A stretch of 64,000 nucleotides of DNA from contig JBBQZO010000010.1 in assembly GCA_038207625.1 (NCBI GenBank), positions 1-64,000 on the forward strand. Direction: 5' to 3'. Positions 34,790-44,175 of this stretch are shown here, piece after piece. The stretch is from JBBQZO01 sp038207625. Its GTDB lineage: Bacteria; Pseudomonadota; Gammaproteobacteria; Burkholderiales; Burkholderiaceae_D. The notes under the pieces were generated by a model. It saw only the letters and a list, made by a program, of their open reading frames with translations. It ran no database searches and was not told the origin of the DNA. Each line of letters begins with the position of its first letter. Position 1 is the stretch's first letter. The position numbers and the translations under genes are program-made.

Positions 34790-35995
34790 TTATTGTGGTC
34801 CGACGTTGGTGGAGGTTGAAATGCTGTCATCCTGGTCGGCCTGGGCCGCGTAATCCAGGTCGGCGTCATCCTGCTCGTCGTCCGCGGCGCTGTCTGCGGA
34901 CTGGTCAAACTGGTGGCTCATGTGCGGCGTGGCCTTGGCCGCTTCGACGATGGCCGCACGCAGCAAATCGAGCCCGGCGCCGCTCTGGGCGCTGACGAAC
35001 ACGCGACTGATGGCGCCCACTTCGTCGCGCTCGGTGCTGGGCTCGAGGCCGGCGGCGTCGATCTTGTTCCACACCAGGATCTGGGGGATGTGATCGGCAC
35101 CGATTTCCTTGAGCACCAGGTTCACTTGTTCGATCTGTTCCATGCGCACCGGGCTGGCCGCATCGACCACATGCAGCAGCAGGTCGGCGTGGATGGTTTC
35201 TTCGAGCGTGGCGCGAAACGCCGCCACCAGCTGATGGGGCAGCTCGCGCACGAAACCGACCGTGTCCGAGATGACCGCGTTGCCCACTTCGCCGCCCAGG
35301 TAAACCCGGCGCGAGGTGGTGTCGAGCGTGGCGAACAACTGGTCGGCCACGTACACGCCGGCCTTGGTCAGCGCGTTGAACAGGGTCGACTTGCCGGCAT
35401 TGGTGTAGCCGACCAGCGAGACGGAAAAAGTGTGGCTGCGCCCGCGCGAACGACGCTGGGTCTCGCGCTGGCGATGCAGTTTTTCGAGCCGGGTGCGCAG
35501 CGCCTTGACGCGGTCGCCGATCAAGCGGCGGTCGGTCTCGAGCTGGGTTTCGCCGGGGCCGCGCAAACCGATACCGCCCTTCTGGCGTTCAAGGTGGGTC
35601 CAGCCGCGGATCAGGCGCGTGGCCAGATGCTGCAACTGGGCCAGCTCGACCTGCAGCTTGCCCTCGTGGCTCTTGGCGCGTTGCGCGAAGATGTCGAGGA
35701 TCAGGCTGGTGCGGTCGAGCACGCGCACTTCCAGGCGCTTTTCCAGATTGCGTTGCTGGGCGGGCGACAGGGCGTGGTTGAAGATGACGATTTCGATGCT
35801 GTGATCGACACAGGCGTCCTTGATCTCGTCGGCCTTACCGCTGCCAACGAAATACGCCGCGTCCGGTGAGGAACGCTTGGCGGTGATGATGGTGACCGGT
35901 TCGGCGCCGGCCGAGCGGGCCAGCAAGGACAGCTCCTCGACGCTGGCGCTAAAATCGCTCTGACCGAAATCGATGCCGACTAAAGCGGCGCGCAT
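34790..35995 (-). CDS. HflX GTPase
   Basis: 401 residues. It binds GTP and splits or rescues stalled 70S ribosomes under stress. The N-terminal HflX domain includes RVLDRTSLILDIFAQRA and GWTHLERQKGGIGLRGPGE cut at the glycine-rich linker. The G domain from ~200 has GYTNAGKSTLFNAL, DTVGFVREL and VWNKID. The C-terminal ~45 residues are acidic, with repeated Asp and Gln, longer than in E. coli. Between hfq and hflK. Confidence 0.95.
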   Translation of the reverse strand: MRAALVGIDFGQSDFSASVEELSLLARSAGAEPVTIITAKRSSPDAAYFVGSGKADEIKDACVDHSIEIVIFNHALSPAQQRNLEKRLEVRVLDRTSLILDIFAQRAKSHEGKLQVELAQLQHLATRLIRGWTHLERQKGGIGLRGPGETQLETDRRLIGDRVKALRTRLEKLHRQRETQRRSRGRSHTFSVSLVGYTNAGKSTLFNALTKAGVYVADQLFATLDTTSRRVYLGGEVGNAVISDTVGFVRELPHQLVAAFRATLEETIHADLLLHVVDAASPVRMEQIEQVNLVLKEIGADHIPQILVWNKIDAAGLEPSTERDEVGAISRVFVSAQSGAGLDLLRAAIVEAAKATPHMSHQFDQSADSAADDEQDDADLDYAAQADQDDSISTSTNVGPQ

Positions 35996-36052
35996 GCGAT
36001 GCTCCAGCAGCTGATCACGCGCCCGTGCGCCGGGGCCGATACGCCCACGGCC

Positions 36053-36289
36053 TTACTCCGCTTCGGCGTCAAGGCTGAGATTGACGGCGCGCGCCGGTAC
36101 GACGGTGGAGATGGCGTGCTTGTAGACCATTTGGGTGACCGTATTACGCAGCAGAACCACGTACTGGTCAAAGGACTCAATGTGTCCTTGAAGTTTGATC
36201 CCGTTGACGAGATAGATAGACACCGGGACATGCTCTTTGCGCAAGGCATTGAGGAATGGGTCTTGTAACAGTTGCCCTTTGTTGCTCAT
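36053..36289 (-). CDS. RNA chaperone Hfq
   Basis: 78 residues from ATG 36289, with GGAG nearby; this is the standard betaproteobacterial length. Sm1 (DPFLNALRKEHVPVSIYLVNG) and Sm2 (KHAISTVVPAR) motifs are intact, including the proximal-face YKHAISTVVP. The tail is short and acidic. It forms a hexamer pairing small RNAs with mRNAs. First gene of the hfq-hflX-hflKC-hisZ-purA cluster. Confidence 0.97.
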   Translation of the reverse strand: MSNKGQLLQDPFLNALRKEHVPVSIYLVNGIKLQGHIESFDQYVVLLRNTVTQMVYKHAISTVVPARAVNLSLDAEAE

Positions 36290-36435
36290 AACAGCTCCGT
36301 GATGTTGTTGTACTTCAAGATTTGGAGACGATGCGCTCGATTTCAAGTGCCATAACATCATTCTCACAAAGAGAATGATGTCTTGAAGCTACTCTACCCT
36401 GTTTTGCGTCGCCCCGTCGCCTGCACGGGCAATAT

Positions 36436-37776
36436 TTACGGTTTTCGTGCGAACGGATTCTTACCGGTACGCAGTTCTATCCGCAAAGGTGTGCCGATCA
36501 GGCTAAAGGTGTCGCGGAAATGCTTTTCCAGATAACGCTTGTACGGATCGCCCACGGCGTCCAGTGCATTGCCGTGGATGACGATGATAGGCGGGTTCAT
36601 GCCGCCCTGGTGGGCATAGCGCAGCTTCGGACGGATCGAGCCCTTGCGGCGCGGCTCCTGCTTCTCCACCGCTTCGATCAGCGCGCGCGTCAACTTCGGC
36701 GTGGACAGGTCGCACATCGCCGCAGCGTACGCCGCATCGACCGATTTCATCAACGGCGCAATGCCGCTGGCCTTCAAGGCCGAGATGAAGTGGGTCTTGG
36801 CGAACGACAGGAAATCGAGCTTGCGGTCGATGTCGATCTTGATCTCGTCGCGCTGGTCCGATTGCAGGCCATCCCACTTGTTGACCGCCACCACCAGCGC
36901 GCGGCCAGATTCGAGGATAAAGCCGGCGATGTGCGCGTCCTGCTCCGAGATGTCCTGCTGCGCGTCGAGCAGCAGCACGACGACGTTCGCTTCCGAGATC
37001 GACTGCAGCGTTTTGACGACCGAGAATTTCTCGATCGCTTCGAACACCTTGCCGCGCCGGCGGATACCGGCCGTGTCGATCAGCGTGTAATCCTTGCCGT
37101 CGCGCTCGAATGGAATCTCGATCGCGTCGCGGGTGGTGCCCGGCATGTCAAACGCGATCACGCGCTGCTCGCCGATCAAGGTATTGACCAGCGTCGACTT
37201 GCCCACGTTCGGGCGTCCGACGATGGCGATCTTGATGCCGCGCGAAGCTTTTTCCAGCTCTTCCGGCTCGTCCGGACGGGACGCGAAAGCGGCGTTGAGC
37301 GCCTCTTCGACCAGGTCCGACACGCCGTCGCCGTGCGCCGACGAAATGGCCAGCGGATCACCCATGCCCAGTTCATAGAACTCGGCCACGACGGCGGTGT
37401 ATTTCATGCCTTCGGACTTGTTGACCACCAACAGGACCTTGCGGCCCGACTTGCGCAGGAAGTCCGTGATGGTCTTGTCGTGCGGGGTCAAGCCCTGGCG
37501 ACCATCGACGATGAAGATGACGACGTCCGCTTCGGCGACGGCCTGCTTGGTCTGCAGCGCCATCTGATGCATGATCCCTTCCTTGGCGACCGGCTCGAAG
37601 CCGCCCGTGTCAATGACGAGGAAGGGTCGTTCACCCACGCGGCCCTCGCCGTAGTGACGATCGCGCGTCAGTCCGGGCAAGTCCGCCACCAGCGCATCGC
37701 GCGAGCGGGTGAGACGATTGAATAGAGTCGATTTCCCAACGTTGGGTCGACCGATGAGTGCGATTACCGGCTTCAT
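36436..37776 (-). CDS. Ribosome-assembly GTPase Der (EngA)
   Basis: 446 residues with two tandem G domains, the hallmark of Der: the first begins IGRPNVGKSTLFNRL near residue 8 with DLPGLTRD, the second VGRPNVGKSTLVNTL near 185 with DMPGTTRDAI and NKWDG. A KH-like C-terminal domain follows (FIGTPL-like IGTPLRIELRTGKNPF). Needed for 50S subunit maturation. Four bases downstream of bamB. Confidence 0.97.
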   Translation of the reverse strand: MKPVIALIGRPNVGKSTLFNRLTRSRDALVADLPGLTRDRHYGEGRVGERPFLVIDTGGFEPVAKEGIMHQMALQTKQAVAEADVVIFIVDGRQGLTPHDKTITDFLRKSGRKVLLVVNKSEGMKYTAVVAEFYELGMGDPLAISSAHGDGVSDLVEEALNAAFASRPDEPEELEKASRGIKIAIVGRPNVGKSTLVNTLIGEQRVIAFDMPGTTRDAIEIPFERDGKDYTLIDTAGIRRRGKVFEAIEKFSVVKTLQSISEANVVVLLLDAQQDISEQDAHIAGFILESGRALVVAVNKWDGLQSDQRDEIKIDIDRKLDFLSFAKTHFISALKASGIAPLMKSVDAAYAAAMCDLSTPKLTRALIEAVEKQEPRRKGSIRPKLRYAHQGGMNPPIIVIHGNALDAVGDPYKRYLEKHFRDTFSLIGTPLRIELRTGKNPFARKP

Positions 37777-37780
37777 GTTG

Positions 37781-38926
37781 TTACTCGACCGCGAGTGCGG
37801 TCACTGTCCCTGCTTGCGTTTGAAATACCAGATTCGTGCCTGCGACCAGCGGTACCGATTTGATCGGGCTGCCGTCCGTTTTAACACGAGCTAAAAATGC
37901 GCCATCTTCCCGCGACAGGAAGTGGATTTGACCCTGCAAGTCGCCCACTGCGACGGTGCGTCCATACGAGATCGGGGTCGACAGCTGGCGATACGCCAGC
38001 TTGTCGTTGCGCCATGCGCTGGTGCCGCCGTCGCGCGCAAACGCAGACACGGCACCCTTGTCATCGGCGCTAAACACGAAGCGCTGGTCCACGCCCACGC
38101 CCACGTCGGACGACAGCTCCTTGGTCCAGCGCGCATTGCCGCTGGCAACATCGAAGCAGCCGACCCGGCCCTGGTAGGAGACGGTGCAGACATCCTGCTC
38201 AAACAGCGCCGGCACGCCACCGATGTCGGTGACGCGTTCCAGTTCGGTGGCGCCGCGCGCCTCGCCCACGGCCACTTCCCAGCGCGGCGCGCCGGTCGTC
38301 AGCAACAGCGAGAGCAATTTGCCGCCCGGCTGGGCGATGATCACCATGCCGTTACTGATGGCCATGCCGGGCGCATTGTGCAGCGTCAGCGCCGGCACAG
38401 GACGCAAGGCGGTCCATTTTTTCTCGCCCGTCTTGGCGTCGAAGGCGACGATATGGTTGTCCAGGCTGCGTGCCACCACCATGCCCTGGCCGATGACGGG
38501 AGCGGACAAAATCTCGCTCGACAGCTGGGCGTTCCACAGCGCCTTGCCGTCGGCATCGAAGGCCATCAGCATGCCTTTCACGCCGCCCACCACGACGGTA
38601 CTGGCATCGGCGCCGACACCGGCACTGATATTGGAGGCGGTCTTGATGCGCCACACCTGGCGGCCGGTGGCCGCGTCCAGGCGCGCCAGCGCGCCGTCGG
38701 CGCCGGCCACGTACAGCTGACCGTCCACCAGCGCCGGCGAGAGCAGATACGGATCGCCCTTGCCGATCGCATAGGTCCAGGCATTGCGCACGGCCAGGCT
38801 GGACTTCAGTTCGACCAGTTCGGCCGGTTGATTGCCCTTCGGTTTGGAGGCGAACGGATTCATCGACGCGCACCCTGCCACCAGAGCGAGCATCCCCAAA
38901 CCAACGAGCTTATCGGTCATACGCAT
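37781..38926 (-). CDS. Outer-membrane assembly factor BamB
   Basis: 381 residues. A type II signal peptide with lipobox LVAGC is followed by a short linker and an eight-bladed PQQ-like beta-propeller (VYVAGADGALARLDA-type blades, GCFDVASGNARW). BamB is a lipoprotein of the BAM complex that docks BamA and helps insert outer-membrane proteins. It lies between yfgM and der, the classical order. ATG 38920 is a possible alternative start. Confidence 0.95.
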   Translation of the reverse strand: MRMTDKLVGLGMLALVAGCASMNPFASKPKGNQPAELVELKSSLAVRNAWTYAIGKGDPYLLSPALVDGQLYVAGADGALARLDAATGRQVWRIKTASNISAGVGADASTVVVGGVKGMLMAFDADGKALWNAQLSSEILSAPVIGQGMVVARSLDNHIVAFDAKTGEKKWTALRPVPALTLHNAPGMAISNGMVIIAQPGGKLLSLLLTTGAPRWEVAVGEARGATELERVTDIGGVPALFEQDVCTVSYQGRVGCFDVASGNARWTKELSSDVGVGVDQRFVFSADDKGAVSAFARDGGTSAWRNDKLAYRQLSTPISYGRTVAVGDLQGQIHFLSREDGAFLARVKTDGSPIKSVPLVAGTNLVFQTQAGTVTALAVE

Positions 38927-39034
38927 AGTTTCTATTACCTTGATCTTGAAGTGTGAGGCGGATCCGGCGCCACACGGCGCCGGTCACGACAGCCGCGCGC
39001 TGTGCGCTGGCGGGTCGGTTCGATGCTGCCTGGC

Positions 39035-39682
39035 TCAGGCAGCCGCTTTCGGGGCCGCGCCACCGATTGCATCGAGCTTCAACTGAATCAGCTGGCGCGC
39101 GGGATGTTTCTTGTCTGCCGCGTCCAGCGCAGACTGGTAGGCGGCGCGCGCTTCGACGAGCTTGTTTTGCGCCGTCAGGATGTCGCCCTTGCGATCGGCC
39201 ACGTCGACGGCGAACTGGGGCAGGAACTCGCCGGCCAGCAGCTTCATCGCTTCGTCATAGGCTTTCTCGTCGAGCAGCACACCGGCCAGACGCAGCTTGG
39301 CAAGCGACTTGAATTCGTCGTTGCCGTGTTCCTGCACCCATTGCAACTGCAGCTTGGCCGTTTTCAGGTCGTTCGCTTCGAACGCACTCTTGGCGGCCAC
39401 CAGCGCGCTCATCGACGCGTAAGCGGTGCCGCTGTAGTCTTTTTCCATATCGATGGCGGCGCGCTGCACCTTGCCGTTGTCCTTGGCGGCGACCGATTTT
39501 TGCTGCTCTTCGTACAAGGTGCTGGCCTTGACGGCCTGCTCGCCCTGATGCGAGCGCCAGAAATTGTAGCCCGCATAGCTGGCCAGGGCGGCGATCAGCA
39601 CCCAGCTGGTCAGATTGCCGTACTGGTTCCAGAACGCCTTCAGGGATGCCAGTTGTTCTTGTTCTTCGAGATCGTATGCCAT
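39035..39682 (-). CDS. YfgM-type tetratricopeptide membrane protein
   Basis: 215 residues. It starts MAYDLEEQEQLASLKAFW, with a single membrane helix (TSWVLIAALASYAGYNFW) and then helical TPR repeats in the periplasm (AYASMSALVAAKSAFEANDL). In E. coli YfgM is an ancillary subunit of the Sec translocon that passes proteins to periplasmic chaperones. Position between hisS and bamB matches that gene. Confidence 0.9.
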   Translation of the reverse strand: MAYDLEEQEQLASLKAFWNQYGNLTSWVLIAALASYAGYNFWRSHQGEQAVKASTLYEEQQKSVAAKDNGKVQRAAIDMEKDYSGTAYASMSALVAAKSAFEANDLKTAKLQLQWVQEHGNDEFKSLAKLRLAGVLLDEKAYDEAMKLLAGEFLPQFAVDVADRKGDILTAQNKLVEARAAYQSALDAADKKHPARQLIQLKLDAIGGAAPKAAA

Positions 39683-39748
39683 GAGTTTTAAAGGTAAATG
39701 GTTAATAGGTCGAACTACGGAGCGGCGCTACTTGGTCGGACAGTGCGA

Positions 39749-41086
39749 TCAGTGGTGATAATGCACGTGGTCGTGGTCATGGTCGTCGCCGACGATCTGG
39801 TCCACCAGATGGTCGACGACGGCGTCGAACGGCACCGATGCCTGCTCGGCGCCTTCGGCGCGCAGCGACTTGACGGTCACCACGTGCTGGGCGATTTCGT
39901 CCTCGCCCAGGATCACGGCGAACGCGGCACCGCTGGCGTCGGCCTTCTTCATCTGGTTCTTGAAGCTGCCGGCGCCGCTGCTAGCCGCGCAATGTAGCAC
40001 AACATCGAGTCCGGCATCGCGAATTCGCTCGGCCAGCACGAACGCTTGCAGCTGCGCCTGTTCGCCCTGATGGACCATATACACGTCGCACTGGTTGGCC
40101 GTGCCCGGTTCGCCGGCGGACTTCATCAGCTCGATCAGGCGCTCGATGCCCATCGCGAAACCGACCGCCGGCGTCGGTTTGCCGCCGAACATGGCGATCA
40201 AAGGATCGTAACGACCGCCCGCGCACACAGTGCCTTGCGCGCCCAGTTCGTCGGTGATCCACTCGAACACGGTGCGGTTGTAGTAATCGATGCCGCGCAC
40301 CAGACGGGTGTTGATGGTGTACGGGATATTGTTATGGCGCAGAATTTTCTGCACGCCTTCGAAGTGGGCCAGCGACTCCGCTTCCAGATAGTCGAGCAGC
40401 TTGGGCGCGTTGTTGACCAGATCCTGCATGGCCGGATTTTTGGTGTCCAGAATGCGCAGCGGATTGGTGTGCAGGCGGCGCGTCGCTTCGGCATCGAGCA
40501 GCTCGCTATGCTTTTCAAAGTACGCGATCAGGTCGGCACGGTGGCGCAGGCGCTCGGCGGCGTCGCCGATCGAGTTCAGTTCAAGGCGGATGTTTTCCAG
40601 GCCCAGGTCATCCCACAGGCGGCGGCACAGCATGATCATTTCGGCGTCGATATCCGGACCGGTGAAACCGACCGCTTCGGCGCCGAACTGGAAGAACTGG
40701 CGATAACGGCCGCGCTGCGGACGCTCGTGGCGGAACATCGGGCCCTTGTACCACAGGCGCTTCGGGCCTTCGTAGACCAGATTGTGTTCGATCACCGCGC
40801 GCACCACGCCGGCCGTGCCCTCGGGGCGCAGCGTCAACAGGTCGCCGTTCATCGAATCGGTGAACGAATACATCTCTTTTTCGACGATGTCGGTGACGGC
40901 GCCGATGGCGCGTTTGAACAGCGACGTGTCTTCCACGATCGGGGTGCGGATCTGCTGAAAGCCGTAGCTTTGCATGACCGACTGGGCGGTGTTTTCAAAC
41001 AACTCCCACAGCGGCGCATCGGCCGGCAGGATGTCGTTCATGCCTTTGACGGCAGTGATTTTTTCAGCTTTTTTAATGTCGGACAT
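39749..41086 (-). CDS. Histidyl-tRNA synthetase
   Basis: 445 residues. A class II synthetase with VKGMNDILPADAPLW at the start, motif 2 in RLWYKGPMFRHERPQRGRYR (cut to 20), the histidine-binding LVRGIDYYNRTVFEW, and AGGRYDPLIAMFGG. The anticodon-binding domain follows. It ends in an unusual Asp/His-rich tail (DDHDHDHVHYHH) beyond the normal end. Between ispG and yfgM. Confidence 0.96.
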   Translation of the reverse strand: MSDIKKAEKITAVKGMNDILPADAPLWELFENTAQSVMQSYGFQQIRTPIVEDTSLFKRAIGAVTDIVEKEMYSFTDSMNGDLLTLRPEGTAGVVRAVIEHNLVYEGPKRLWYKGPMFRHERPQRGRYRQFFQFGAEAVGFTGPDIDAEMIMLCRRLWDDLGLENIRLELNSIGDAAERLRHRADLIAYFEKHSELLDAEATRRLHTNPLRILDTKNPAMQDLVNNAPKLLDYLEAESLAHFEGVQKILRHNNIPYTINTRLVRGIDYYNRTVFEWITDELGAQGTVCAGGRYDPLIAMFGGKPTPAVGFAMGIERLIELMKSAGEPGTANQCDVYMVHQGEQAQLQAFVLAERIRDAGLDVVLHCAASSGAGSFKNQMKKADASGAAFAVILGEDEIAQHVVTVKSLRAEGAEQASVPFDAVVDHLVDQIVGDDHDHDHVHYHH

Positions 41087-41137
41087 GGGTCTGTTTTTTC
41101 TGTTCTGATTTTTTTAAACGCGATGCTGGCAAGCGCC

Positions 41138-42409
41138 TTACGCTGCGGCGCTGTGCTTGCCGTAATGGCTTTGCACGTAGTCGAGCACGATCGCCTGGAA
41201 CTCTTCGACGATGCGCTCACCGCGCAGCGTCACCGTCTTCTGGCCGTCGACAAACACCGGCGCGGCGGGCGACTCGCCCGTGCCCGGCAGGCTGATGCCG
41301 ATGTTGGCGTGCTTCGATTCGCCCGGGCCGTTGACGATGCAGCCCATCACGGCCACGTTCATCGCTTCCACGCCAGGATAGGATTTTTTCCACTCGGGCA
41401 TCTGCTCGCGCAAATAGGTCTGAATGTTGTCGGCCAGTTCCTGGAACGTCGTCGAGGTGGTGCGTCCGCAACCCGGGCAGGCAATCACCATCGGCGCGAA
41501 TTTACGCAGGCCCATGGTTTGCAAAATCTCCTGCGCGACCACCACTTCGCGGGTGCGGTCGCCGCCCGGCTCGGGCGTGAGCGAAATGCGGATGGTGTCG
41601 CCGATGCCCTCTTGCAGCAGCACCGACAGCGCCGCCGTCGAGGCGACGATGCCCTTGCTGCCCATGCCCGCCTCGGTCAGACCGAGGTGCAGCGGGTAGT
41701 CGCAGCGGCGTGCCAGTTCGCGGTACACGGCGATCAGGTCCTGCACGCCGGACACTTTGCACGAGAGGATAATCTGATCGCGGCGCAGGCCCAACTCTTC
41801 AGCGCGCAAGGCGTTTTCGATGGCCGACGTGATCAAGGCTTCGTACATCACCGCCTGCGCGCTCCATGGCTGGGCGCGCGTGGCGTTTTCGTCCATGATG
41901 CGCGCCAGCAGCGTCTGATCCAGGCTGCCCCAGTTGACGCCGATGCGCACCGGCTTGTCGTACTTGGCGGCGATTTCAATCATCTGGGCGAACTGGCTGT
42001 CGCGCTTGGCGCCCTGCCCCACATTGCCCGGATTGATGCGGTACTTCGACAGCGCCTGCGCGCATTCGGGATAGTCGCGCAGCAGCGTGTGGCCGTTGTA
42101 ATGGAAGTCGCCCACCAGCGGCACGTCGATCTCCATCTTGTCGAGCTGTGCGCGGATCAGCGGCACGGCCGCCGCCGCTTCGGGCTTGTCGACGGTGATG
42201 CGCACCATCTCGGAGCCGGCGCGCGCCAGCTCCTTGACCTGGATTGCGGTGCCGATCACGTCGGCGGTATCGGTATTGGTCATCGACTGCACCACCACCG
42301 GTGCGTCGCCGCCGACCCAGATCTGGCGTGCGCCGTGCGCGACCAACACGCTGCGGCTAACGCGCCGGATCATCGGACCGGACGGAATGGCGAGATTCGA
42401 AAAAGGCAT
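41138..42409 (-). CDS. 4-hydroxy-3-methylbut-2-enyl diphosphate synthase (IspG/GcpE)
   Basis: 423 residues. It carries out the penultimate step of the MEP isoprenoid pathway with a 4Fe-4S cluster: the cysteines in IACPGCGRTT and the later MGCIVNGPGE are present. A TIM-barrel N-terminal part has VVVQSMTNTDTAD and INPGNVGQG. The ~60-residue insertion relative to E. coli IspG is normal for this phylum. Between rodZ and hisS. Confidence 0.96.
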   Translation of the reverse strand: MPFSNLAIPSGPMIRRVSRSVLVAHGARQIWVGGDAPVVVQSMTNTDTADVIGTAIQVKELARAGSEMVRITVDKPEAAAAVPLIRAQLDKMEIDVPLVGDFHYNGHTLLRDYPECAQALSKYRINPGNVGQGAKRDSQFAQMIEIAAKYDKPVRIGVNWGSLDQTLLARIMDENATRAQPWSAQAVMYEALITSAIENALRAEELGLRRDQIILSCKVSGVQDLIAVYRELARRCDYPLHLGLTEAGMGSKGIVASTAALSVLLQEGIGDTIRISLTPEPGGDRTREVVVAQEILQTMGLRKFAPMVIACPGCGRTTSTTFQELADNIQTYLREQMPEWKKSYPGVEAMNVAVMGCIVNGPGESKHANIGISLPGTGESPAAPVFVDGQKTVTLRGERIVEEFQAIVLDYVQSHYGKHSAAA

Positions 42410-42410
42410 A

Positions 42411-43337
42411 TTATTTAAGATTGACGCGTGAAGTGGTGCCGCCGGCGATCGATTTCAGTTCCACCGCTTCGCCGCGCAGCGTGACATCGACCGCGCTCGG
42501 TTTGCCGACGATCAGCAGCACCGGGGCGGTGATGTCAAACGTTTCGGTGCTGCCACCGCGCACCAGGCGCGCGATCAGCGGCGCGCCATTGCTGCCGCTG
42601 CGGCGCAGTTCGATCCACGAATCCTGGCGCACATTGACCACCAACGCGTTGTTTGCCGCCGCCGGCGCGGCCGGGGCAACTGCCGCATCGGCTGCCGCTG
42701 CCGCTGGCTGACTGGCCACCGGCGCGGGCGCCACCGAAATCAAGGGCACGACGCTGGCGGGCGCCGAGGCGACCGGCTGGTCGGCCTTGACCAGCGTGGT
42801 GTCGAGCGGCGCCAGGGCCGGCTTGTCAGCCGGCGCGCTGGCGACGGCGCTGGCCGAGGCGCTGGCGGCGCCCGGGTCGGCGCGCTGCAGCAGGTGCGCC
42901 GGAATCACGCCCATCTGGTAGGCGACGAAGCCGCCCACCGCCAGCACCACAGCGGCGATCAGCCAGCCCAAGGGGAAGGCGCGCTTGCCGTTGGTAGGAA
43001 AACGCACTTCGGAAAACGAGGCGGGCTTGTCGCGCCGGATCGGTGTACTGGCCTCGTCGCCGGTGGGCGCGTCCAGCGCGATCATCGCCACCAGCGGGCC
43101 GGCGTCGAGCTTGACGACCTTCGCGTAGGCGCGCACGAAACCGCGCACCACGGCCGCGGTGGGCAGCGCGGCGTAGTCGCCCGCCTCCAGCGCCACCACC
43201 TGACGGGGCGCCAGTTTGAGTTGCTCGGCAATTTGTGTCACCGTCAGACCCATCGCCTCACGCTGAGCTGCCAGTTGCGCGCCCGGCACGCCGGGGCGGG
43301 CTGACTGTGCCTGCGATTCGTCCCATTCTGCACTCAT
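42411..43337 (-). CDS. RodZ-like cell-shape protein
   Basis: 308 residues from ATG 43337 (ACAGGAAC upstream). The N-terminal Cro-type helix-turn-helix (GAQLAAQREAMGLTVTQIAE, cut to 20) contacts MreB in RodZ. A membrane helix follows near residue 120 (GWLIAAVVLAVGGFVAYQMG), then an Ala/Pro/Val-rich linker and a C-terminal beta domain (DUF4115; VNVRQDSWIELR). Overlap order pilW-rodZ-ispG is conserved. Confidence 0.92.
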   Translation of the reverse strand: MSAEWDESQAQSARPGVPGAQLAAQREAMGLTVTQIAEQLKLAPRQVVALEAGDYAALPTAAVVRGFVRAYAKVVKLDAGPLVAMIALDAPTGDEASTPIRRDKPASFSEVRFPTNGKRAFPLGWLIAAVVLAVGGFVAYQMGVIPAHLLQRADPGAASASASAVASAPADKPALAPLDTTLVKADQPVASAPASVVPLISVAPAPVASQPAAAAADAAVAPAAPAAANNALVVNVRQDSWIELRRSGSNGAPLIARLVRGGSTETFDITAPVLLIVGKPSAVDVTLRGEAVELKSIAGGTTSRVNLK

Positions 43338-43350
43338 TATTGTTCCTGTC

Positions 43351-44175
43351 TCACTCATCAAACGCACCGCGTTGGAAGGCCGCAAATTCGGGCGAGCCGG
43401 CATGGTGGCGCCGCAACTGGGTCACCATGATCGCTTCGCCATCCTTCTCGCCGAGCTTGCGTTCGACCTTGATCGCCAGCCATAGCACTTCGGCGCTCAG
43501 GGAATCCAACTTCGCAGTCGTTCTCACGCGGTTAATATAAAAACCGGCGCGCGTGTAGTCGCGCCGCTCAAAGTAGACCTGCGCCATGTTGGCGTTGGTG
43601 CTGACAATATCGGGGTCCAGATTCAACGCTTCCAGCAGATAGCGCTCGGCCAGGGCATTGTTCTTCAGTTTCAGCGCGCACGAGCCGGCGTTGTTGAGCG
43701 CCTTGACGGGCGACTGGTAGGCGCGGTTCTTCAGGGCCGACTCGAAGTACGGCATGCCCTGAGCGGGACGGCCGTTGCTGCACAGGAAAGAGCCATAGTT
43801 GTTGGCCAGGTCGGGATTGGTCGGCGCCAGCTTCAAGGCGCGCTGAAAATTATCCTCGGCCAGGTCCAGTTCATTCATGTTCAGGTAAATCAGCGCACGC
43901 ACGCCGTAGCCGTCCGCCATGCTCGGGTCGGCCGCCAGCGCCAGCTTGATCTGGTCGAGCGCAACGTCATACTGGCCGCGCTCGTAATAGCCGATCGCCA
44001 GTTGCATGCGAATGCCGGCGCGCTTCTGGCTGGCCGTCTCGTCGGAGGCGGTGGCCAGCTCCTGCTTGCCGCTGGCCCCGGTGCCGGCACAGCCGGCGAT
44101 CGCGCCCACCAGTGCGCCCGACAGCGCGCACCACAGCAGACGAACACAGACACGCTGAGCCAGACCTGTTTTCAA
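43351..44175 (-). CDS. PilW/PilF type IV pilus stability lipoprotein
   Basis: 274 residues. The signal peptide ends in a lipobox (GAIAGC). About six TPR repeats follow, e.g. AIGYYERGQYDVALDQIKLA (20) and YGVRALIYLNMNELDLAEDN. PilF/PilW is the outer-membrane pilotin for the PilQ secretin in type IV pili. Its start overlaps the rlmN stop, and its stop lies 13 bases before the rodZ start. Confidence 0.92.
   Translation of the reverse strand: MKTGLAQRVCVRLLWCALSGALVGAIAGCAGTGASGKQELATASDETASQKRAGIRMQLAIGYYERGQYDVALDQIKLALAADPSMADGYGVRALIYLNMNELDLAEDNFQRALKLAPTNPDLANNYGSFLCSNGRPAQGMPYFESALKNRAYQSPVKALNNAGSCALKLKNNALAERYLLEALNLDPDIVSTNANMAQVYFERRDYTRAGFYINRVRTTAKLDSLSAEVLWLAIKVERKLGEKDGEAIMVTQLRRHHAGSPEFAAFQRGAFDE

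Noticed and set aside
40046..42418. Plus-strand open frame of 790 codons opposite hisS and ispG
   Set aside because: Runs antisense across two clear housekeeping genes and their junction; no domain, no ribosome site.
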